Part shown: positions 1 through 13,600 of the stretch, piece after piece | Numbering within the stretch: the stretch's first letter is position 1 | How the letters are laid out: every line of letters begins with the position of its first letter | NCBI GenBank assembly: GCA_004154925.1 | Contig: QJNS01000361.1 | Location: forward strand, 1 to 58,557 | DNA: 58,557 nucleotides | Direction of reading: 5' to 3' | Source of the DNA: Monosporascus cannonballus | Taxonomy: Eukaryota; Ascomycota; Sordariomycetes; Xylariales | The notes under the pieces: model-generated | Told to the model about the DNA's origin: nothing | Database searches by the model: none | Seen by the model: the letters and a program-made list of their open reading frames with translations, nothing else | Made by a program: the position numbers and the translations under genes

Positions 1-3000
1 AGATATATATAGAGGACGGTTAATTTCGACCAGATACCAGTAACTATAAATAATTATCCCCAAAGCTTTATAAGCTCCTAAAATATATTATAAAGCCCCA
101 CTAAGTTGCGTTACAGCATAGAAACGTAAGTGCAAAGGTATTTTAAGTATTACCGTAAACTATATTTCTGTCTTTTTTTTCGTTTTATATCTTGTTTTCT
201 ATTAGTTTTTAATACAAAATTAACATAAAATAAGACGGAAACAGAAAGTTATAAACGTTAAAATAAAATTATTTTTTATTTTAATTCGTGGCTTAATTTA
301 TTAATTAGAATTTATTTTAATTTATAAATTTTAATAAACCTAAAATTTAAATAATGCTATTATTATTTATTTTATTAAAGTTTTTTTATATTAATTAATT
401 AAAAATAAATAACATAAATAAATAATTTCGAATGTATTTAAGAAAAGAAAACAATACACGTTCGAGATTATTAATAATATAATATATATATTAAAAATTA
501 TATTTATTTTTTTATTTTAATTTATATATGTAATTATAAAACAATATTAATCGGGACGTATTAAATCGGTTCGAATTACATTCCGTATTATCCGATTATT
601 GGCTTTTTTTTTGAAATTCATAATAAACTTTTTATCGAAAATTTCGAGCTTAGAATTACGAACGTTACTTTAAGTTATTTTTAGAACGTTATAATGAATA
701 AGGTAAATAAATATAATAAGTAATTTTCGAATTTTCCGTCTTTGAAAATAATATTAAAGTAAATAAATATAAGATAAAATATTACGAAAAATCGTTTTTT
801 AATATTATTATCTAGAATAAAATTATTAATACCGGTTTTAAAATTTGAATTTTAGCTTTTTACGAATTATTTTTAATATAAATAAGTTATTATCCAAATA
901 AAAGCAAATGTAAGATAATGGATAGCTGTGAGCTGGGTGAGGTGATCTTCGACCAGTCGTAGAGCAGATTCCAAGAAGTAAGTGTATTAGGTTACTTCCA
1001 TCTGGCGTTTTCCACTAGCTGCCAGATGGTGGATTTATACTAGTAAGTGGGTCGGTGGCTGATCGGTGGCTGGTCGGCTACCAGCCTTATCCTTATAGGG
1101 GCTGTATTTTTATAGCAAAAGTTTTATTAATATTTTAGAGGCCAAAAAAATAATAAACAGAGTAACGATTTTTTTAAATTTAACTTAATAATTAATTGTT
1201 TTTTGTCGATAAACTTAAAAGCACTTATAATCTTTTATATTATGTATTTTTCCATAATTATTTTTATTATATTTATTGTTATAATTACGCAAACATGATT
1301 TAATAATAATAGATATTATCCGAAAAGATTATAAAATAATAAAGTAATTTATTGATTTCAAAAATATTAAAAATATTTTTTATCTTTTAATTAAGTTATA
1401 AAATTTTTAATACTTAATAATAAGGTAAATTAAATTGTTTAAATTAACAATTTTATTACTTTCCTTCTTAATAGTTAGTAAATAACGAAAAAACAGATTT
1501 TATTAATTCGAAAAAAAAAAACGAAAAAAAAGAACAAATATCAAAATACCGTTTTCGAAGTTTTTGGAAATTAAGAGAAAAAAACGGTTATAATATTTCG
1601 AATTATATATAAATATAATTTTAATATAAACGGTGTTAATTTCGGTAATTAACGTAAATTTAAAATTTAAATAAAATTATAAATTTTAGCATATTATAAT
1701 CCAAATCTTTATATATACTTTTTTGCTTTATTTTATCGTTAAAAATATTTTTTTTATAAAAGTAAAAGCAAATTTATATAGAAATTATATTAAAACGTAA
1801 TTATTGTCGGCAAAAAACTAATTATTAAAAGTATTTAATATTTCGGGTTACTTTTTGACGAACGATACCAAACTTTAACGAATATCTTTCATATTAATAA
1901 TGTGGAAAAACTTATTAATTAGTATTTTAAAGTTTTAAGAAAATTTGTTTTAAAGTACAAGGTTTATTTAAAACATTTTTAATGCAATATTCGACGAATA
2001 AAGTTTTAAGTTATAAGTTATAGAATTATAAATCGGCAGCGAGTTTAATAAATAAGGTTTCGTTATGTTAAATATAATGTAGCAATTTGTAATAATGATC
2101 GGTGTTGGTATATATATTATAGCGCAAAATAGGTGTGGCTAAAAGTAGCTTTTTCTGAAGAAGTTAATTGGATCAGTGTAGGCGAATAAAAAAAGAGTAT
2201 CACACACCATCAAAAAATTGTAAGCGCTAACGCCTTATGACCTTCAAGAGAATAAGCCGGATCGGATACTTAGCTAGTGATCTAAGATAAATATTTACGT
2301 TCGCTATTTATGCAGTTTAAATAATACTATATTAAAATATAATTTGGTGATTTAAAATATTTTAGTATTACGAAACGTAATTAAGTAAGGTATTATATAG
2401 ATTTCTACAATATTTTTACTACTATTAATACCGTATAAAATAGAAAGAATATATAATAAAATAAAGAAATACTACATTAATTATAAAAACGACGAAATAT
2501 ATTTATTGGTTTTAGTAATATACTATTATAGCTAATAGAATATCGTTTTATTTCAATACATTAGGTTTATCCCAAATATTAATATTAGGAATTTAATATA
2601 TAAATAATAGAAAAAACAATAGTAAAATTATTAATATTTTTTGAATTTATAAATATCGATAACCCTTATTAAATATAGAGAAAACATAAGAATAAAATTT
2701 ATAATATAAATAAAAACGATTTAATAGTAAAATAATTATATACTTCAACTTACTATAATATATCACTATAAAATTAACAAAAAATAAAAGAAGTTCAAAA
2801 AGTAAATAGTTTTTCTAGACGCAATAAAACGATAATAGTAAAATATAATATAATTAATAAAAAAGTGGACTTATTTGAGAAAATTAATCGTTTAAAAAAA
2901 GTCTTGTTTTATTAACTATTATCACAGTCTCAAGTAGCACCTAGTAGATATATAGAGCAGAACAAGTCGATCAGTGCTCGACCTGACAACCTTCCACTCT

Positions 3001-6000
3001 TAGAAGTGTTATGGCTAGACTCTTGTTCTTCTGCGCCGTAACAACCATGTACGATGTTTTTTTTAATTTATACAAAGACTAAATAATAAACTGTAAAATC
3101 GATTACATAAATGCAAAAATAGGATTTCGAATTTTATAATTAAAAAAGATAAAACTTTATCAATGAAAAATCATACAGATATTTACCGATTTAACAATAA
3201 TATATATTCCGCTAGAAAATAGGGTTTTTAAAATATATATTATTTAAAGGCTGTAATTAATATATGAATTTAGTTAAAGCTGATTATAAATTGCTATATA
3301 AAGAAACTTCATAAAAAGAAATTTAAACTTTTATAAATTAAGATTTTTATAAAGCAGCAATCGAAAATTTCAAAAAGGATTTATTGTATTAAAAACTTAT
3401 ATTAAATAATATATAATACAAAAATAATTTAAAGCCTAAATGTGTCAATAGCAATAATAGATACATGAATTTAATATATAAAATATACAAATGTGAAAAT
3501 AATTTTATAATATTTTTAGAAAAGGTTTAAAAAGAAAAGTTATTTATATAAAGCCTATAAAACGGAAAAGTTTAAAAAGCAATAAAAGAAATACTATGAA
3601 AAGATTTTAGACATTACGATAAAAACCGTTAAAACCTTTACTATATTACTAAGATAAATAAAAATATATTAGTAGAACGAAATAATTAATTACGAAATTG
3701 TAAGCCAAAGTTGTATTGCATTAAATTTAATATACAAATTTAAATTATTATAAAAAAGAAATATATATATGAAAATTTAATTATTTTGAGATTTACGCGA
3801 AAAAGCGATATGAAATAATTAATATTAAAATTATATTTTTAAGCATTTACCATAAATTACTTTTTAAGAAAATAGACATACTAGTAAAAACTTTAAATAG
3901 ATAAAAATATAGATTAAATAAATTTCTTTTTATCGATAAACAAAAAAAATATAACTGTATTAGTTCATTGAAAATCGTAGTAAATATAACAATAAAAATA
4001 TGGTAAATGTCAAAATACTTAAAGAAATAAAATATAAAAAAGTTGTTAAAAAAATACAATACATTATTCTAGTAATTAAAGCAAAGTTTTAAACAACTAA
4101 ATAACAAAATATAATTACAGCTTAATTAATCAAAAAGTTTAATTAATATATGATTATAATATTATATATATAAACAATTATGTAGAAACAAACCTAAAAC
4201 GAAGTTCTAAAAATATAATATATAAAACTATAAAATAATTTCAAAATAATAAGTTTACTTTTGAAAATTACTTCTATAATATTTTATATTTTTCGTATTT
4301 AGAAAAGAGATGTCTATTGTTAATAATCGAATATAAATAATGAAATGCTATTGTTGTTAAAGATCGAATGTTATTCTTATTATTATTAATTATTAAACAA
4401 AACCGCGAATTTTATTTAATTATATACCTTATAATGTTCAAATTTAAAATAAATTTAATTTTATTAACCTTTTCTAAAAGAAATATAAAAAATAACTTTT
4501 CAAATAAAATATGAATTACGTAAGCTTAATATTATGTTAACAAAACATATAAACATTTTAATAATTTTTAACGGATGATAAATCTATATGCTGTGGAAAT
4601 ATTTTCACATTTATATCATCTATTATATTAACGATATCTTTTTTTTTTATAGAAAAAGGAAAACTATATATAAAATATTTTTATGAACACTTTTGAGCTT
4701 TGAAAAACGCTACAATATTAAATAATAAAAAGCAATTAATTTAATATTTAGAAACTGTAGTACTTTAAATGTATTATTATTATCTTAAAAATATTAAAAT
4801 AAATACTTCAAATAGCTATAATTGTAAAACAATAAATGCTAATTACGGTTAAAAAAATTCAAGTATTTGCTTTTAAATTTTCTAACAATGTTCAAAATAT
4901 ATTCGAAACTTTAGTAAAATATTATATTTTTTTTGTCATGCTTATTGGAAACTAAAAAATGAAGATTAAATAAACTGTATAAATACCCAAATTATTTTAG
5001 AAACATAAAAATATAAGTATTAACAAATTAAGGCTAATTACGTAGAATTGAATACAGCTCCGGAAATTAAAAATTAATACTTTAGATTATGCGCTAAATA
5101 TAATAACCGGTTAATGAAATAAATAAAGCAAATGATATATTATTGTATTTGTAATATAAATTAAAGAAATTGAACTTTCTTGTCTTATTGCTAATAAAAG
5201 ATTTATAGTTTTTATTATAGTTTTCCGTAAATTTAAATGTATTTTTAACTAAATCTTTAGTAAGTTAAAATTTATACGTATTATTAAATTTCTATCACTT
5301 GTTTTACAATTACACACTTTAAAACACAATATTAAAATTTAAATGGAAAAGAATAAAATAAATTAAAATATAATACTTAAATTTAATTTATAATTATCTA
5401 TAAAAGTTATTTAGAACATAATAAACTCAGCATTTGTAACATAGAGCTCGATATAAAATACAAATTAATTCCAGTTAATTATATAGTGTTTGATATTATC
5501 TTAAACAAATATTTACGTTTACGTTAAGTTATAATTGCTCGGATTATACCGTATAACGTAGATTGAAAAATTAGAAACTATGTTAATAATTTACCAGCAA
5601 TTAAAAAATTAAATAAATTACAAGTTGAAAAAAAGAAGTACTTGGAAATTTTTATACGTTATATATATTTAAATATAAATTTAATATATATGTCAAATTC
5701 AATATATACTTGAAACGATTTTAATATAGTTATTAACTTTAAACAATAAAATAATAATGTAAAGATTTTTATTACAATATAACTTTTAAAGCAAAACTAA
5801 AATATTATAAAATAAACTTAAATAAAAGGTTATAACCGTTATTAAAACTAAAGTAAATATAAAATTCGTTTATTATTCATTTTATGATTAAAACAGTTTA
5901 TTCGAAAATATTATAATAAAAATATAGTATAATAATATCTTTATAGTTATGAATAAATTTTTAAAAAGATTTTACTTTACTTTTATTAAAAATACGAATA

Positions 6001-7224
6001 CTTAATAAATAATCGAGTTTTCTTTTCAAAAGTACTTGTAATATATAAGAATTATTATGTAAAATTATTTTCGATAAAGATTTATATATATTTTATACTT
6101 CCGTAAACTTTTATATTAAGAAAGAATTTAAATTAAAAATAAATAAATAAAGCTTTTATACGAGCTTTTAATGCCTATTTGCTATTCTACATTAATTGTA
6201 CGTAAGAAAATTAAGATAAAAATGTATTTCTAGTTTAACTAACATAGTATTAGTAATTATAGTAATTGCAAAATAATACTAATAAAACTTAAACTTTAAT
6301 TTTATATTAAAGATTTATATAGAAAATATATAATAAACTTATTAATATCAAAATAATTTTTACGTTAAAATAACTTAACAATTTTACTAGAAAATAAAAA
6401 CAAAACTTAGTTTTATGCACTACTAGATGAACAAATATTATTTCTAAAACCGGTCATAAAATTAATTGTAAAATAATATTTTATATTTAAAAATATTTAA
6501 CTTAAAAAGGCCCAATAACAAAATTGATATTAAATATATCGGTCTACATAAAAACAGTAAAAAAATCTCAAAAATATTATTAGTTATAATTCTTCCTAAA
6601 AATAAAATTCTAGTTAGCTTTTTCTTTTTTTATTTTATTATTTATTTGCTTAAGCTACTAGCAAATATTATTAAAATTAATACGGATATAAAAAGAAGAA
6701 AACAGAAATAAAACAATATATAAAGTAAAACTGCTTTTTATTATATAGAAACAAAAAACTTTATTTAATATATAATTAAAAAAGAAATACTTAAATTTCG
6801 AAAGAATTTAAAACTTCGCAAAAAAACTCATAAATATCTAACGCTTGTTAAAAACTTTTATTAATAATAACGAAATAAGAAATTGCATTTTAATTAACGT
6901 TTTATCAGCATAAGTCTATCCGGATTAATAAAGCTTTAATCGATAATGTTTATACTTTTAAAAAGGTAATCTTTTACTAATATTTTTATTTTATGTTATT
7001 TAAACTTATTAAATTTATCTAAAAATTAAAAAGTAAAATTAACAAATTTAACACCATATATTTTATATTGTTATCGCTAACGACAAATACGAAATAAGAG
7101 AACAAAAATTTAAAATAAAACTTTTTCAATTATTCAAACCTTTTCCTTAATAAAAAACCTTAATATATAATAATTAATTATAAAATAATAACGCTTATTA
7201 TATTATTTTACCGATTACGACGTA

Positions 7225-8613
7225 CAGTGGGGGTGCAAAAGTTTCGGTAAATTTCTGCACGTTTTACAAAAACGCGTATTTCTTCCACTTTAACGCTAAC
7301 ACCCTTTATATTTCAATTATAAGTAAACAACCCAATTTGGGTCTAATTGTTTCGCGAAAAAAATGGTTACCTTATACGAGAACGAAATAAAAGACCGAAA
7401 AAGATTTAGGCGACGGCTTTACCGAAATCGCGAAAAAATACGAAATATCCTCTACTACCGTCTGGGGCGTTTATAATCGCTGTACGCATTAGAATTTAGC
7501 CTAATTTTCGTTACGTTCGGGTCGTTTATATAAATTTCGGCCAGTTTATAAAAAATATTTATGGCGATGGATTAATTTTAATCTCTTTATATTTATTATT
7601 AAATTTACTCAATTAAAATATTTATATATTTTAGGTGCATTTTAATACAGTAATTTCGTCGGAAAAAAATAATATATTAATACGTATTTTAACGTCCGTT
7701 TTTAATTCCGGAATATGCGAAGCAAAGATTTTTTTAGGTTTTGGAATACCGCGATAAGCCTTTTAAATAATAACGAAAAGTTTTATTTAATAACGAAACG
7801 AACGTAAACCGTAATTACGATAAACGGGCGTAATAGGTTTTCTGTTAAAAAAAGTTTTTAATGCATTATTTTTTTTATTTATTACGTTAATTATTAATCG
7901 TTTTTTTTTAATTAAAAAGATTCAGTTTATTACCCGAATATATATAGCTCCGATACAAAAAAACCGGCCAAACGTAAATATTTTGGGGTGGTATCCGGTA
8001 TAAAAAACGGAGATTCTTAATAGCCCTTAATAGGGACCCCGAGGCCGCCCGAGGCGGAATAACCGGCCGCGTTTATCGTGATTACTTCGACGAATACCTT
8101 CTCGAATACCTTAATAACGACTTTATCTTTATGCAAGATAACGTTCCCGTCCATATCGTCCGAATCGTAAAAGAATGGCTTTAAAGGCAGGCCGTCGAAG
8201 TACTGGAATAATTTCCATATTCGCCCGATTTGAATATTATCGAAAACGTATAAAAGCTATTAAAGAAACGTATCCAAAAAAGAACCGAAGCTTAGGTTAT
8301 TCGGCACTACGCAAAAAGCATTAGATATACGTATTGTTACTGCAATTGCTATATGGGAAAAATTCGCAGAAAGTATGCTAAATAACTTAATAAATAATAT
8401 ATTAAGGCGGATCGAAGGAATAATTGCAGCTTAGAGCTAGTATACGAAGTATTAAAGTGACTTACCGTATACGCAATTTATTTATTTATAAATAATTAAA
8501 ATCGCTGGTAATTTTATTAAGAATTGGTAGAAAAAGATATAAGTGAAATTTTAAACAGGGTAGTTGGAAATATAGGGTGTGGAGATTAAACCGAGACTTT
8601 TGCAACCCGACTG
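7225..8613 (+). mobile_element. decayed Tc1/mariner element
   Basis: The element is 1,389 bp and flanked by TA on both sides (7,223-7,224 and 8,614-8,615), the target duplication of Tc1/mariner elements. The termini are inverted repeats: the left end begins CAGTGGGGGTGCAAAAG and the reverse complement of the right end begins CAGTCGGGTTGCAAAAG. Translation in shifting frames recovers a helix-turn-helix-like piece near 7,410-7,485 (GDGFTEIAKKYEISSTT). Near 8,130-8,255 it recovers the DDE block: a DN-x-P-x-H motif, then SPDLN and IIE, with 34 residues between the second D and the E (DD34E). At least three TAA codons interrupt the last part, at places where the family has Q or W, as RIP on either strand would produce. 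It is a non-functional fossil that could only move if supplied with transposase. Confidence 0.85.
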
Positions 8614-9488
8614 TATATATTTCTTACAACGAAGCACATTTTTCATAATTTAAAAAATATAACTTTTAATAAAAATTAAAAATAATTCTTTACAATATTT
8701 ATATTTGTTTCCTTAATCAAGTTAATGAAAATATAACTTTATTTAGTTTCATAATCACGACGTTTAAAAATATAACGCGATATAATTAAAAAGAAAAAGG
8801 ATTTTTAAAAAACGATTTTTAGGAAAAATATTTAAAACGGAAAACCGCACAACGATTTATCAAATTACCGTTTTCGAAAACGATTATAATAAAATAACTA
8901 AAAGGTCAAGTAAATTAAGTTATATAACCGACTACTAACTTGTAAATAATAGGTTAATCGGCCGAGTTACTAACTTATTAATAATAAGCTAGTAAATCGA
9001 TATATATATATGCGTTTATTATTTTATAAGCTTAAATAATTTTAATTAATAATAATAATTCGTTATATAAAATATTTTTGTTATTACGAAACGAAACTAA
9101 TTACTTTAATGCTTAAACTTTTACGATACTTTTATTAATTTAAATTCGGACAACTAAGGTTTGATAATTAGTTTAATCTCTTAAGCGTTATATTAATTTA
9201 ATAACAAATACGTTATAACAAAAGCTAGAATTTACGTTTTCGAAATGTCTATTCGGTAACAAGAATTTAATATATATAAAAGTAGTTATTATATTTTTTA
9301 AAATATTAGTATCTACTTTCATTATATATTCAACTTCTTTTTGCTTTTACAATATTACTATATTTAATTTCTTATATTATAATTTTAATACTTACAAAGA
9401 AGTTCTATAGTTTTAGTATTATATACGGTTCGTTTTTCATATTTATTATTGTTTAAAAAATATTATTTTTAAGTTTATTACTATGTAC

Positions 9489-10602
9489 TAGCGTGTTATA
9501 GCCTAATACGAAAAGGCCACAGCAGACGGTCGAGATAGAACTAAGATCTTTCTTAGACTTTGACAAAAATCATACAATATAGATCCGTTTGGATTCTCGG
9601 ATCTAGGGCGAGGGAATACCCACCCATGCATTTTTACCCACGGACCCGTGGAGTCCCGTGGATAGCGCGCAACTTCTATGGGTCACCCATAAGAGTTTTT
9701 TCAAATGCAAAAATACCTACGGGTTACCTATGGGAATTTTTCCGAATTCAAAAATACTTACGAGTTACTCGTGGAAATTGTAACTTATCCATCAATACCC
9801 ACGTTGACATACGACGACGATAACGACATTAACAATTATATCGGTAATTATATTAATATATATATATTAATAAATATATTAACAATTAAATATATTTTTT
9901 GCGGTCGGTAATTTTTTAAATATGTTTTAATTTATAAAAATTCTCATGGGTGACCCGTGGAATTTTTTTTTTTTTTTTTTGTTTTTTTGCGTGGGTTCCC
10001 ACGAGTCACTTATCAAAACGGTAAGTGACTCGTGGGTGACCCAAATTTAGCGTGGGTATTCGTGGGTGACCCACGGGTACCCATCCCCTCGCCCTACTCG
10101 GATCTATGTCCATCAGGCATAGTATGGATCCATTTAGATTTCCGGATTTAGTTGGTTTACTATTAGTATATTGAGTTGGAATAGGGCTCACTTCCTAGGT
10201 GTATGGGATATAGAACATCTTGATCGGAGCTTGGGAAGGGAAATAATCTGGCGTCCCTCTGTGCTATAGAAGCTGCATACAAAAGTTGACAGGTCAGCAT
10301 TTTATAGACCGTCGCCGACCCACTTGGAAATGCAAGAACCTTCGACGCCAAGCGCCGTCGATGCCCAACACCTTGTAGCCAAGCACTCAACACTAACTCC
10401 ATGTGACGGGCACAATGCGTAGGTTGAACGGAGGCACGGCCCAACAAAGGTTTATATTCAAGGTGAGGAGGGAAGGGGAGAAACAGCTAGCCACCAGCGA
10501 GGTGGCTGCTCCCTATATACATATGGGTGAGCTCGGGCTAAGGAGCTCGCTCCGTAAGCCCGAGCTGCCCTATAGGCTCTAGCCTGTAACACTCCACATC
10601 AA
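9489..10602 (-). mobile_element. unRIPed LTR-like island in the desert
   Basis: This GC-balanced island sits inside RIP-like AT-rich DNA. Read on the minus strand it has features of a long terminal repeat: TGTTACAG near the start (10,591) and CTATAACA near the end (9,494), and a TATA-like AATATAAACC about 140 bp in. It carries an inserted MITE (9,604-10,096), which would leave about 600 bp of original element. A direct repeat TATGTAC flanks the island at 9,482-9,488 and 10,603-10,609. It could be a target duplication or chance, since the TG/CA termini are offset from it by several bases. No retrotransposon coding remnant is readable next to it. The class of element is therefore uncertain (solo LTR, or a non-autonomous DNA element). 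Confidence 0.45.
9604..10096. mobile_element. hAT-like MITE with 8-bp TSD
   Basis: The element is 493 bp. It begins TAGGGCGAGGG and ends with the reverse complement CCCTCGCCCTA, and is flanked by a perfect 8-bp direct repeat CTCGGATC (9,596-9,603 and 10,097-10,104). Eight-base target duplications with short inverted termini are the hallmark of the hAT superfamily. There is no transposase, so it is non-autonomous. The two outer parts are full of variants of CCCGTGGGT / GGGTGACCC in both orientations, reminiscent of the subterminal transposase-binding repeats of hAT elements. The middle (about 9,830-9,980) is AT-rich. It lacks the RIP-like decay of its surroundings, so the insertion is either young or too short to trigger RIP. 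Confidence 0.8.
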
Positions 10603-13600
10603 TATGTACGTTTATTATCTTTTTATAGTTTAATTAATACTAGTTTATAAAAATAACCTGGTTATCTTAATAGCTTTTATTATTATTACACGTAAATTAT
10701 AGTATACGTTTATATAAATTGTTATAATACGAATAATAATAGATAATTTACGATTTAATTTAATGGTTAGTATATTAAGTTAGCTGGTATAAGTTAGAAG
10801 CTTTTTTCTTAATAAAACTATTAAATTTAGATAATATTTATATTATGCAGTATTTATTGTGCAAATTATATTGTGTAATAATTTTCCGTATATTTGGTTG
10901 AGCTTGAAAAATATAGCTTGAACTTAAATATATCTTATATTAATATTATACGTTTTGCTTAGTAGTAAGTAATGCTTTATAACTATCGTTTAAAAATTTA
11001 TTATAGTCAATTCTACAAAGCTATTTCAATATCAAAAAATTGATAATTTAAAAAAGACTAATACATAATTAAAATAATAATATACAGCCAAGTATGTTAT
11101 TTTAGAATATAAGGTTAATATAATTACTTTATACGATAAATTAGAAATATTTAACATGTTTTTTTAACTAAAATTTACTTTTATTTTAATAAAATTCTCT
11201 TTTTATAAATAATAATATAATTACTATAACTAGGCCTTTTAAAACTATCGCTTTGAATTTATTAGAATTTACCACAACGAATATTTTAAAAAATATAAAA
11301 TATAATATCAAGCTAAGATTAACGAATAATTCGAAAAAGTGTATTAATTTTGGAATTATATTTCTAACTATATAGGTCAGCTTAAAGATAAAAAATAATA
11401 TATAAAGATAAGATCATAATTTCACGAACAGCATTGTCTATAATCTATACTAATAATAATATAAGCATAAGTAGATTTTACTAAACGTATAAAAGTTACG
11501 TTTAAGATGTATTAATTTGCTTTAAACTATCTTACGATATTTAGAAAAAAAGTGTTAAGTAATTAAAATATATAATCAATAAGTATATATAATAATAAAA
11601 AATAAAAAGAGTATATATTTCTTAGTCTATAAATTTAGATTATAATTAATTAATAACTATTCATTCAATTAAATTTCGAATAATTGCCGATTATATTTGT
11701 AATTATTTTCAAATAAAGTTTTATTAAATTGTATATAGAGTTTCATTTTAATTATATCTTTTCGATTAAGAAATTCTATAGTTTTATTAATGTTTACTGC
11801 GTGTTAAAAAACACACGTAGTATAACATTAATTTTTAACGTAATATAATTAAGATTTATAGCGCTAAAGATAATTTAGAAGTGCAATATAAAAAGTATTA
11901 AACGGTATAACTGTGGCAAATTTAAACGTAAGTTGTATTAATACAAAAAGTAAAAAATATCACGAAAAACAGTTTAAAGATTTAAATAGACAAACTAATT
12001 GCAAAATATTAAAAATTTCTAATAACTAAATATTAGGTGTACTTAAAATTAAATAATTAATATACTGTAATAAAGATCCAGAAAGCATTAATATAAATTA
12101 AAATATTATTTACACAAATCTAAGAAAATAATTAAATTCGATATATAACGTGAAAGTAGGATTATGGTTAAAAATATAACATATAAAATACTAAAAATAA
12201 AATAAAATATTTTCTTAAATTTCAGTGAAAAGGTAGTAATAAAAAAAGATAAAGGATAAAAAGAAAATCCGAAAACTGTAATATTAAAATAAAATGATGG
12301 TATTTTAAAAACGTTAACGATTATAAAAAAGTTTACGTTATTCACCGTTTATAATAGTAGTACTTTGTTTAAAGATAATAAGAATTATATAGTTAAATAT
12401 TTATTTCTATATAATAAAAATATTTAAAGTGTATTATTTAAAAAAGGTAAAATGTTGAAATATAGCGAGAACGTCGTTATTTGTTAAGCTTAATATTATA
12501 TACATATTTAATAATTTCGTAATCGCTTAAATTTTATTAAAGATATGTTTAAATACATTTTAATTTATTTTTAGAAAGCATAGAATTATAAAATGTAAAA
12601 AAGATAAACTTGTTAAACGTTTAAAAAAAACTTTAAAATACGATTAAAAGCTTACAATGTAAATTACCTTTATAAAATTTCTAAAATATTACAAAAACGT
12701 AAAACGAATATTTAATATTTAACGAAAAAACCAACGGATTAAATACATAATACGAAAAATCAAAGGTCTAATATTATATTAAACGAAAGATTTTTATTTA
12801 TAATATATTTAATTATAAACAAAGTTATTACGATAAATACGACAATTAAAATAATTATAAACGAGTATTAAAAATATACAAAATCAACTTTGAAGCCTTA
12901 GAGATAAATGTAAAAACAAAAGTTATATATAAAAAGCCGTAAAACAACGAAATTAAAAAGGCTAATAGAAATGATTTAAGAACAATGCAAAAGTAAATAT
13001 AAAAAGAATTACGGTTGAATATTAAACCAGCATAGCAAAATCTGTTAATATATTACATTAATACATTCATAAATTGTTAACGAACATAGTATTATACTCG
13101 ATTTAATGTATGTAGTTAAAGTAGCATAAAATATTAACATTATTTACGATAAAACGACATTAAGTAAATAATTATTTACAAAAATTTAAATATAATATAC
13201 TTAACTTTAAACGTATTCCGTTAGAGAATTTTGATCTACGTTCGTAAAAATTAAAGATATATTAATATATTATTTTGTTTAATAGAAAATATAATTAAAT
13301 AAACTTCGTTGCACGATTTATTATTAAATAAAAATTATAAAGAGTTTACTATTCGATCGAGGATAATAACAAATATTTTGCTTGACAAAATCTTATTATA
13401 TAAGAAAAGAATACTTTAAAAAAATAATCTAGAGTCTAATCGCTAACGTTGAAATGTAACTATAAAACATATATAGTATTATAAATTTTAACGTCAAATA
13501 TTGGAAAATACAATTAAGATATAAACGTTTTATGTTTAAAAAAACTTAACATAAAAATTACAATTTATGATTTTAAAACCCGCTAAATTAAAGTGAAGAA

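Noticed and set aside
10163..10447. 94-codon minus-strand frame inside the GC island
   Set aside because: It lies within the LTR-like element and has no known domain.
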